From a virus: a stretch of DNA of 20,157 nt. The position numbers and the translations under genes were made by a program. The stretch covers positions 1 to 20,157 of IMG/VR virus record IMGVR_UViG_3300046804_006113. One strand, written 5' to 3'. The notes beneath the pieces are model-generated. The model was not told the DNA's origin, made no database searches, and saw only the letters and a program-made list of their open reading frames with translations. This document shows, one piece after another, positions 9,901 to 16,407 of this stretch; within the stretch, counting starts at the first letter, position 1, and every line of letters begins with the position of its first letter.

Positions 9901-12529
9901 TTCATATTCAAACTTTGATTACTGTGATATTAAATCAATTAACGGAATTTCTAATTCTGATATTATTGATTTAAGACCTAGAGTATCTGATTACGGTGTC
10001 GCAGAAAATTCAAGATCGCCATTTGAATTTCTTGGAAGAACATTTAATCAAGCAGGAAATTCTGTAACAAATATACTCGCTTCCGACGAATCTTTCCCTG
10101 TTCATTATTCCTTTTATTTACCTAGAATTGATAGAATTTTCTTTACAAAATTTGGAAATTTCCAAGTAAATTATGGAAATCCTTCAGAAAATCCCGTTCC
10201 ACCATCAGGATTAGATGATTCGTTAGAGATTGCTTCAGTTTATCTTCCCCCATATTTGTGTTATGCGGGAGATGCCAGACCAACTCTTATGGAATATAAG
10301 AGATATAAGATGTCTGATATTAGATTATTAGAAAAGAGAATTGAAAATCTTGAGTATTATACCTCACTATCTCTATTGGAGTCTAAAACAGCTTCTTTAC
10401 AGATCAAAGATTCAAATGGAATTGATAGATTTAAATCTGGTTTCTTTGTTGATGATTTTTCTAGCAATATAAATCAACAAAAAATCACTATAACTAAAAA
10501 TAGTATTGATATTAATAATGCAGAGTTGAGACCAACTCATTATACAACTTCTATAGATCTTTTAAGAGGAACCAATTCTATACTTGGCATAGGGACACAA
10601 GTAGATTCAAATTACGATTTAAGTTCCGACAATACTTTCATTGGAAATGGTGTGAAAATTACTGGAAGAGTTGTTACTCTAGATTATGAAGAAGTAAATG
10701 AAATTTCCCAACCATATGCAACAAAAATTGTAAATGTTGTCCCATACGGATCACGTTATTATGGTGGCAATATGAAATTGCAACCTTCATCTGATGTTTG
10801 GATTGATCAAATTTCTTTGGAACCGAAAACTATTCAGGCAGAAGGAAATTATGTCAAAACTCTTCTGCAGGAAGATGTAGATCCCCAAACTGGATTTGGA
10901 AATCCCGTATGGAATTCTTGGGAAATAAATTGGACAGGAGAAACAAAAACTACAAAAACTACAAAAGAAACAGAAAAATATACAAATTCACCTAAAACAG
11001 GATCTGTCACTAAAGATGGCCAAAAAATATATGAGGTGACCACAACTACGACTATTAAAACAGGAACTCAAACAAGAGAAGGAACTCAAACATTAGTTAA
11101 AGAATCTTTTGCAAATGAGTCTTTGGGCAATTCTTTAGTAAGTTCCGATGTTTTGCCTTACGTAAGGTCCAGAAACGTTCAATTTACTGCTAAGAGTTTA
11201 AAACCATTTACAAGAATGTATCCATTCTTTGACGGTGTTGATGTTTCTTCTTATGTATTTCCAAAATTAGTAGAAATTGAAATGTTGGAAGGTGTATTTG
11301 AGGTTGGTGAAGATGTATCTGTACTTCGTATGTATTCTCCTCCACCTGGAATGGTGTTATGTGCAATTCCAGCTATACTCGCGCGTATCAGAATAGCAAA
11401 ACAAAATCACAAGTATGGAGATTATAGAAATCCAAGCGATATTTTTAGAAAAAACCCTTATGATCAGACAAGTTTGACTGATACATATACATCATCTTCA
11501 AGTATTCTGAATATTGATACATTTAGTCTGTCCGAGATGGTAAATGGTGAGTATTTTGGAAATTTGGTAAAAGATGTTATTTTACACGGATTGAGCAGTG
11601 GTGCAAGAGCAAGGGTCAGAGACATTAGAATTATTACAGATGATGTCGGAACAGTAATTGGTTCTTTCTTTATACCCGGTCCAAATACTTCATATAATTC
11701 TAAATTTGAAGCGGGGGAAAAAGTTTTTAGACTTACAAATAGCGACTTTAATTCTAAAGTGGAGGGCGTTCTTACGACTTCAGTAGAAACAACATACTAT
11801 GCTCAAGGAAGTATTAATACTGTTAAGGAAAATATAATTTCACTCAGAAATGCAACAATTGATACTACAGAATTATCAGAGACTCAGAATATTACAGATA
11901 CTAAGGTTGATGTAAACAAGAAACTTGTAAAAACTATAGATCCAACTGTACTGGACCCCACAATTATTCCCAGAACAGGAGATCCTTGCACAGATCGGGT
12001 TAATGCCGACCCCAACTATAAAGATGTAACTGCGCAAGAAGTTGAATTGATTGCACCGATAAATTCTTCTCGTAAAAACAACGGCGGTGGCAATGCAGGT
12101 TCTTTCGCTGATAATAGAAATTATCATTTGGGAAGAGTCTATGTTAATATTAGAGGAGGATATTTATATGGTAGCCCCATATCGGTGTCAGGAAGCACTC
12201 GAACATCCCAACAAATTGCAGATGACATTAATTCCCAATTAAGTCGGGCAAGAAGCAGACTAATTAACGACTGCAAGAACCCCAAGAAGAGTTCCAGTTC
12301 TAGTTCTTCAGGCACTGCATACCTTACTGGGGATATTATTAGAGATCAATATGGTGGAGACGCAGATGCGGCATTAAAAGCTGCCCAACAAGCAGCAGGA
12401 CCAGGTGGAACTATTATAGCAGGACCAGGTGCCGTTGAGAACTATGGTTTAGATCCAAGTAAGGTCGATGAAGTCAAATCAGAACCTGCGAAAAATAAGC
12501 AGACTAGTCTAACGAATAATCCATTTTAA
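6968..12529 (+). CDS. DUF4815-type giant virion structural protein (1853 aa)
   Basis: The N-terminus (NVFPYYDDFDENKDYYNVLFKPSVPVQ cut short here as NVFPYYDDF ... PVQARELNVSQSILQ, then IERFGSHVFKEGA) is the hallmark of DUF4815 phage structural proteins. Further blocks known in this group are DLRPRVSDYG (about 1001), a short helical segment RLLEKRIENLEYYTSLSLLE (about 1119-1138), and RSRNVQFTAKSLKPFTRMYP (1400-1419). A Lys/Thr-rich stretch lies at 1325-1375. SGA-type modules occur near residues 96-152, 485-527, 862-912 and 1537-1592. After about residue 1630 the sequence turns low-complexity, with a seven-Ser tract near 1775-1781 and an Ala/Gly-rich tail. In the T4 order this locus would carry genes 9-12. 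A baseplate-periphery or fibre role is inferred. The family usually continues into a 'DPLAQSF' domain, which here is a separate downstream gene. Confidence 0.88.
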   Translation: MSQELNLNVFPYYDDFDENKDYYNVLFKPSVPVQARELNVSQSILQKQIERFGSHVFKEGARVSGGEISYKNDLSAIILENSYNGINLDSVLSVLKGTILTGKTSGIKAKVAETLSSKKSEIGSLTLYVDYVSSSSDGISQNFLPGEVLQIETAGEFFKLNTAGLTEGQDFGITKNENHLAFAHGVYINSGVYYIKGKFLRVNGKFLLLDQYNNVGSHKVGFKIYEEFVDYIDDESLLDNSNGFTNYAAPGSDRLKITAELINIPLFAEESNFILLKQITDGVEVTSPYNTQYDDLANEFARRTYDESGDYYVKAPTLSIKESLNNLKGNGGIFSENSFTYYKNKPSEDLGCYVISPFKSYIRGFELGTPNTTYIDFKKPRTTKRLENQNVIYNTGSTFTLNRVHGSPIIGIGNTYYVSLRDNRVEDNQNNASGKEIGLARVYDFALESGSYSNNLNLNEWDISLYDIQTYVEITLNQPITLATPTHIKGKSSGATAFLRYDASSSGIITAYNVSGKFSIGESFVFDGIENTRISTAVTSYGISDIKSIYGKVGTAYTFNSDVKQSIIDVVGTVAITSTSSGISTVSNPSIFFQNIIKPGNLVSYTLSGNSDINYSKVISVSQNSFTISGVTTVPGICEGSLPQSDVTVSDLKIISSTLNRSSESKLYTQLPKQYISDVDLTNSFLTIKRQFNCVISSNSTEVTITESDQNFLPYDEERYTLIRENGTTEILSEDKIIIDPNGKKITINGLTSGTGNAKLIATLRKETVSSKIKNRNRVKEIIIDKSRKEGSGIGQTTLNNGITFGNYAYGTRVEDQEICLLEPDVTKLYAVIESSDTNNPDSPSMTFGVLDGASGSTNDLVLGEEFIGESSNALGIYTKKVNSLKIEFIGLNNVSFVDGENVRFRESNVTGRIASINFGDNDITSSFTLDTNQKDTIYDYSKITRSSNKLEPTKKLKIIFESAGFSSSDTGDIITVNSYSNFDYCDIKSINGISNSDIIDLRPRVSDYGVAENSRSPFEFLGRTFNQAGNSVTNILASDESFPVHYSFYLPRIDRIFFTKFGNFQVNYGNPSENPVPPSGLDDSLEIASVYLPPYLCYAGDARPTLMEYKRYKMSDIRLLEKRIENLEYYTSLSLLESKTASLQIKDSNGIDRFKSGFFVDDFSSNINQQKITITKNSIDINNAELRPTHYTTSIDLLRGTNSILGIGTQVDSNYDLSSDNTFIGNGVKITGRVVTLDYEEVNEISQPYATKIVNVVPYGSRYYGGNMKLQPSSDVWIDQISLEPKTIQAEGNYVKTLLQEDVDPQTGFGNPVWNSWEINWTGETKTTKTTKETEKYTNSPKTGSVTKDGQKIYEVTTTTTIKTGTQTREGTQTLVKESFANESLGNSLVSSDVLPYVRSRNVQFTAKSLKPFTRMYPFFDGVDVSSYVFPKLVEIEMLEGVFEVGEDVSVLRMYSPPPGMVLCAIPAILARIRIAKQNHKYGDYRNPSDIFRKNPYDQTSLTDTYTSSSSILNIDTFSLSEMVNGEYFGNLVKDVILHGLSSGARARVRDIRIITDDVGTVIGSFFIPGPNTSYNSKFEAGEKVFRLTNSDFNSKVEGVLTTSVETTYYAQGSINTVKENIISLRNATIDTTELSETQNITDTKVDVNKKLVKTIDPTVLDPTIIPRTGDPCTDRVNADPNYKDVTAQEVELIAPINSSRKNNGGGNAGSFADNRNYHLGRVYVNIRGGYLYGSPISVSGSTRTSQQIADDINSQLSRARSRLINDCKNPKKSSSSSSSGTAYLTGDIIRDQYGGDADAALKAAQQAAGPGGTIIAGPGAVENYGLDPSKVDEVKSEPAKNKQTSLTNNPF

Positions 12530-12547
12530 TTGAACTAGTGAATTTTC

Positions 12548-12555
12548 AATAAATA
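12548..12555 (+). promoter_or_regulatory. Candidate late promoter box AATAAATA (844-aa gene)
   Basis: The box has seven of eight matches to TATAAATA in the 48-nt gap before the 844-aa gene, 22 nt from its ATG. A second AATAAATA at 12571-12578 runs into the start codon and is too close to drive this gene with a normal leader, so this first copy is the better candidate. Confidence 0.5.
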
Positions 12556-12571
12556 TAACATAAAGGTTATA
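12554..12571 (+). repeat. 6-bp inverted repeat enclosing the ribosome binding site of the 844-aa gene
   Basis: TATAAC (12554-12559) pairs with GTTATA (12566-12571) around the loop ATAAAG. The likely Shine-Dalgarno AAGG (12563-12566) lies in the loop and at its edge, 11 nt before the ATG. The stem is short and AT-rich, so stability is doubtful. Confidence 0.3.
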
Positions 12572-12577
12572 ATAAAT

Positions 12578-15112
12578 ATGAGAATCATAGACCCATTAGC
12601 ACAATCATTTTTTATTGAAGACCCTAACGGAATTTTTGCAACCTCTATTGATATTTTCTTTTATTCAAAAGATAACACTCTTCCAGTAACTCTTCAATTG
12701 AGATCCATGCAATTGGGTCTTCCAACGGATATCATTTATCCTTTTAGTGAAGTTACCATAGACCCAATTTTAGTATCAGTAGATACTGATGGAAGTCAAA
12801 ACATACCGACAAGATTTAGATTCCCATCTCCGGTTTATCTAGAGGGTAATAAGTTTCATTCTATCGTCTTATTATCAAACTCAGAAAATTATAAAGTTTG
12901 GGTTTCAGAACTTGGTAAACCTGATTTATCAGGTTCTGGTGGATTATACAATACTCAAGAGTTTCCTCAGGCTATTGTAACGAAGCAACCACTAACAGGT
13001 GGATTATTTCAGTCTCAAAATGCGTCTTCTTGGGTTGAGCAACCTTATGAAGATTTGAAGTTTGAGTTAAATCGCGCAAACTTCACTTCAAATATTGGGA
13101 ATATAAATTTTTATAATCCAGAACTTGCCCTAGGTAACAATCAAATAGCAACTCTGCTTAAAGATTCTTTGAATATGAACTCTAGATTAGTAAGAGTTGG
13201 ATTGGGAACTACTATTTCGGATACAAACTTAAAAATTGGAAATACAATAATACAAAAAAATTCAAACCTAACTGGAAATTATGTAGGGAATGCAGGAAAA
13301 ATATCCGGCAATTTGCAAATTGTAAACGCAGGAATAGGTTATACTCCAATATCTACGAGCGATAGTTTTACCTTTAATTCAGTTTCTCTTAGTAGTTTAA
13401 CTGGAAATGGATTAGATGCGACCGCAAATATCACAATAAATGGTGGAGTTGCAGTTGCAGCAACTATAACTTCTGGGGGAAGAGGATATGTTCTAGGTGA
13501 TATTTTGACGGCAGATTCTATAGGTTCTCAAGGTCTTGGTCAAAATCTTAGATTATCTGTTTCCGAAATATCAGGAATTAATGAATTAATTTTAGATAAT
13601 GTTCAAGGATCATTTTCTGTAGGTGCCGGAAGTACTTTATATTATATTGATTCTGTCGGAATCACTTCAGAATTAAATCTTTCCGTGGGAGGAAATATTA
13701 TTGTTTCGTCAGAAAATATTAATGTGGTCAATGATGGTTTGCATATTAAAGTAAACCATAAAAATCACGGAATGCACGCTAGAGAAAATCAAGTCCAAAT
13801 TTCAAATGCCAGATCTGATGTAAGGACTACAACTCTACAGCAAGATTATTCTTCAGATTCCTCAACAAATATTTCTATTGCTTCTACAACTAATTTTTCT
13901 ACATTTGAGAATATTGGAGTTGGAGCATCAAATCCAGGATATATTCTGATTGGAAATGAAATAATTTCTTATACGGGTGTAGTTTCAAATGCACTTACTG
14001 GAATTACCAGAGGTATTGATAATACTATTTCATCTAGTTATACTTCTGGGGTTGAGGTTATGAAGTATGAACTCAACGGAATATCTTTAAGAAGAATTAA
14101 TAAAACTCACTTACTTCAAAATTCTGCCGTATCAGATTCTATTGATTTAGATTATTATACTATAAAAATAGATAACGCCAATTTTAATGGATTAACTTTA
14201 CCTCAAGGATTAACTGAACGCAGTGGAATTGGGTCTTTACCTTCACTATATACCAACGAAACAAAATCTGCGGGTGGAGCTGGAATAAATGCAACCCAAA
14301 ATATACAATTTGAAACTATTCGTCCAAATGTACATACTCTTATCTTAAATAAGACCAACATATCATCACAGATAAGAACAATTAGTGGAAGAAGTGTGAG
14401 TGGACAAGAAATTTCATTTGAAGATCGTGGGTTTGAACCTATAGATTTAAATTCCAATAATTACTTGGATGCACCTAGAATAGTTGCTTCAAAATTAAAT
14501 GAAGATACCTTCTTGGATAATATACAAGGGAATAAATCATTAACAATGTCATTTACCTTAGAATCTTCAAATTCAAAGGTTTCTCCAGTCATTGATTTAG
14601 ATAGGGTTAGTTTGATATTATCGACAAATAGAGTTAATGCTCCAATAACTGATTACGCAGCAGACTTAAGAGTTTCTAGTATTAAAGAGGATCCTAATGC
14701 TTTTGTATATGTAACAAAACATCTTGAACTGGAAATTCCAGCAACTTCTATTAGTCTTTTATTTGCTGCTTATGTAAATACCTTTAGCGATGTAAGAGCA
14801 TTTTACTCAATTACAAATGATCCATCTCTTGATCCTATTTTTTATCCATTCCCCGGATTTAGAAATTTGAATAATTTGGAGCAAGTAATTAATGATTCTG
14901 CAAGTGACGGATTGCCAAATCAACCCGTACCAAAGACAGATGTTTTGTCATCAAGTAATAATCCCAACTTGTTCCGGGATTATGAATTTAGTATAGATAA
15001 TTTAGATTCATTTAGGTTCTTTAGCATTAAAATAGTAGGAACATCAACAAATCAAGCATTCCCCCCAAGGATTAAAGATCTAAGAGTACTAGCATTAGCA
15101 CCTTCATATTGA
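12578..15112 (+). CDS. Virion structural protein, 'DPLAQSF' domain (split-off C-terminal half of DUF4815 family)
   Basis: This 844-aa product starts almost immediately with DPLAQSFFIED and continues with SIDIFFYSKDNTLPVTLQLR, FRFPSPVYLEG and a V/W-rich strand (YKVWVSELG). From memory, in other phages this block lies in the same polypeptide as DUF4815. Residues 246-310 have two Gly-Tyr units (NAGIGYTP, TSGGRGYVLG). Residues 425-496 hold a module (LIGNEIISY ... TGITRGIDNTISSSYTSGVEV) like those in gp15 and the 1092-aa protein. The C-terminal region (DAPRIVASKLNE, DLDRVSLILSTNRVN, FVYVTKHLELEIPATSI, DVRAFYSI) is a block I recall from cyanophage structural proteins. The ATG was chosen because it directly precedes the conserved block and follows AAAGG by 11 nt. 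It has its own late-promoter-like boxes upstream. Exact virion location is unknown. Confidence 0.86.
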   Translation: MRIIDPLAQSFFIEDPNGIFATSIDIFFYSKDNTLPVTLQLRSMQLGLPTDIIYPFSEVTIDPILVSVDTDGSQNIPTRFRFPSPVYLEGNKFHSIVLLSNSENYKVWVSELGKPDLSGSGGLYNTQEFPQAIVTKQPLTGGLFQSQNASSWVEQPYEDLKFELNRANFTSNIGNINFYNPELALGNNQIATLLKDSLNMNSRLVRVGLGTTISDTNLKIGNTIIQKNSNLTGNYVGNAGKISGNLQIVNAGIGYTPISTSDSFTFNSVSLSSLTGNGLDATANITINGGVAVAATITSGGRGYVLGDILTADSIGSQGLGQNLRLSVSEISGINELILDNVQGSFSVGAGSTLYYIDSVGITSELNLSVGGNIIVSSENINVVNDGLHIKVNHKNHGMHARENQVQISNARSDVRTTTLQQDYSSDSSTNISIASTTNFSTFENIGVGASNPGYILIGNEIISYTGVVSNALTGITRGIDNTISSSYTSGVEVMKYELNGISLRRINKTHLLQNSAVSDSIDLDYYTIKIDNANFNGLTLPQGLTERSGIGSLPSLYTNETKSAGGAGINATQNIQFETIRPNVHTLILNKTNISSQIRTISGRSVSGQEISFEDRGFEPIDLNSNNYLDAPRIVASKLNEDTFLDNIQGNKSLTMSFTLESSNSKVSPVIDLDRVSLILSTNRVNAPITDYAADLRVSSIKEDPNAFVYVTKHLELEIPATSISLLFAAYVNTFSDVRAFYSITNDPSLDPIFYPFPGFRNLNNLEQVINDSASDGLPNQPVPKTDVLSSSNNPNLFRDYEFSIDNLDSFRFFSIKIVGTSTNQAFPPRIKDLRVLALAPSY

Positions 15113-15113
15113 T

Positions 15114-15389
15114 ATGAGATACCATAAAGTCAATGGAATTGATGGATTAATGAGAGATTCGCATACGAATCATATAATCAACACAAATCAAATTGAATAT
15201 CAAAATTATATGAAATTAGTTTCGGCGAAGAGAAGGGAAAAAGAAAAAATAGAAAACTTAGAAAATAATCTAGATGAACTGTTTCTACAAACAGATAAAA
15301 TAAAGAACCTTGAGAATGATGTAAATCATATTAAGAATGATCTAGAAGAAATTAAAAATTTACTGAGGAATTTGGCAAATGGATCCTGA
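15114..15389 (+). CDS. Small coiled-coil protein of the structural cluster
   Basis: This 91-aa protein begins 1 nt after the preceding stop. The N-terminal part (YHKVNGIDGLMRDSHTNHII, then NTNQIEYQNYM) resembles a small protein family common in T4-like cyanophages near structural genes; no function is known to me. Residues 40-88 form a predicted coiled coil. Hydrophobic a/d positions are I63, L66, V70, I73, L77, I80, L84 and L87, preceded by I46, L49, L53 and L56 in a shifted register, so there is one stutter around residue 60. In T4 the gene just before 13 is wac (fibritin), also a coiled-coil protein, but no sequence similarity is visible and the length is far smaller. The end overlaps the next gene by 11 nt. 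Confidence 0.82.
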   Translation: MRYHKVNGIDGLMRDSHTNHIINTNQIEYQNYMKLVSAKRREKEKIENLENNLDELFLQTDKIKNLENDVNHIKNDLEEIKNLLRNLANGS

Positions 15390-15549
15390 TAAAATTTCTT
15401 TAGAAAGTATGAATAAATTATTTGAATATGAAAAACTTTCTAGGGATATAGATAGTATAGATGATCTTGAAACTTTGAGAAATTTAGCAAAATCTTATAT
15501 CAAATTATATTTTAAACAACAAGAAGTAGTTGCGGAATTTAAAATCTAA
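15379..15549 (+). CDS. 56-aa conserved-type small protein upstream of gene 13
   Basis: The ATG at 15379 lies inside the end of the coiled-coil gene (11-nt overlap). The frame runs MDPDKISLESMNKLFEYEKL ... IDSIDDLETLRNLAKSYIKL ... and stops at TAA 15547-15549. The last A is also the first base of the gene 13 ATG (TAATG), so the two are probably translationally coupled. The product looks fully helical and amphipathic, charged, without Cys or membrane segment. Similar short proteins with 'KLYLKQQEV'-like C-termini occur beside gene 13 in cyanophages, as far as I recall. The function is unknown; head-neck assembly or a regulatory role are guesses. The tight packing on both sides supports a real gene. 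Confidence 0.8.
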   Translation: MDPDKISLESMNKLFEYEKLSRDIDSIDDLETLRNLAKSYIKLYFKQQEVVAEFKI

Positions 15550-16403
15550 TGGCACAACCATCCACTAGACAAGAACTTATAGATTACTGTAAAAGAAAAC
15601 TTGGTGCTCCTGTACTAGAGATTAATGTTGCAGATGAACAGATTGAAGATCTGGTGGATGATGCGATTCAATTTTTCCAAGAAAGGCATTTTGATGGAGT
15701 ATATCCAACTTTTTATAAGTATCAAGTAACTCAAGATGATATTGATAGGGGAAGAGCGGGATATGGAGGTAGAGCAGCAACTAGTGTTGGAATTGCAAGC
15801 ACTTCAGCAACTGCAAACATTGTAGGAACCGCAACTACCTTTAATTTTTATGAAAATAGCAACTATCTTCAAGTTCCACCAAATATCATTGGAGTAAATA
15901 AAATCTTCACATTTGATGGTGCCAATACAATTACTCACAATATGTTCAGTGTGAAGTATCAGTTGTTCTTAAATGACATTTATTATTGGGGAACAACGGA
16001 ACTTTTGAGTTATGCGATGGTTAAAACATACTTAGAAGATCTTGATTTTCTACTTAATACCCAAAAACAAATAAGATTTAATAAAAGACAAGATAGATTA
16101 TACTTGGATATTGATTGGGGGTCAGTTACTAAAGATCAATATTTTATTATAGATTGCTATTCGACTTTAGATCCAAATGATTACTCAAGAGTTTGGAATG
16201 ATTCCTTTATTAAACCATATTTAACCTCTCTTATCAAACGACAGTGGGGACAAAATATGATGAAATTCACTGGGGTTAAACTTCCAGGTGGCGTTGAACT
16301 AAATGGTAGACAAATGTATGATGATGCGCAACGAGAAATTGATATTCTTATGGAAAAAATGTCTAACACTTATGAACTTCCTCCATTAGACCTTATCGGT
16401 TAG
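15549..16403 (+). CDS. gp13: Neck protein gp13
   Basis: This is T4 gp13, which with gp14 forms the neck that seals the DNA-filled head and provides the tail attachment site. Diagnostic stretches are the N-terminus (MAQPSTRQELIDYCKRKLGA), the following PVLEINVADEQIEDLVDDAI with QFFQERHFDG, YQLFLNDIYYWGTTELLSY (138-156), and the C-terminal LPGGVELNGRQMYDDAQ with ELPPLDLIG. Length 284 aa compares with 309 aa in T4. Residues 66-97 are an Ala/Gly/Thr-rich insert (RGRAGYGGRAATSVGIASTS) that looks like low-complexity linker and shares the GIAST motif with the upstream structural proteins. The start overlaps the previous stop by 1 nt, and gene 14 follows after 4 nt. Confidence 0.95.
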   Translation: MAQPSTRQELIDYCKRKLGAPVLEINVADEQIEDLVDDAIQFFQERHFDGVYPTFYKYQVTQDDIDRGRAGYGGRAATSVGIASTSATANIVGTATTFNFYENSNYLQVPPNIIGVNKIFTFDGANTITHNMFSVKYQLFLNDIYYWGTTELLSYAMVKTYLEDLDFLLNTQKQIRFNKRQDRLYLDIDWGSVTKDQYFIIDCYSTLDPNDYSRVWNDSFIKPYLTSLIKRQWGQNMMKFTGVKLPGGVELNGRQMYDDAQREIDILMEKMSNTYELPPLDLIG

Positions 16404-16407
16404 TCTT

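Noticed and set aside
11858-12529. Intein or homing-endonuclease insertion at the split
   Set aside because: No splice-junction residues, LAGLIDADG, HNH or GIY-YIG motifs are visible in the tail.
12571-12578. Second AATAAATA next to the 844-aa start codon as promoter for that gene
   Set aside because: The box overlaps the ATG, so a transcript starting downstream of it would lack the start codon.
12529-12578. Recent frameshift or sequencing error joining the 1853-aa and 844-aa frames
   Set aside because: The first frame ends after a long distinct tail, and the second has its own start and ribosome site; a single base change would not restore a normal fused protein.
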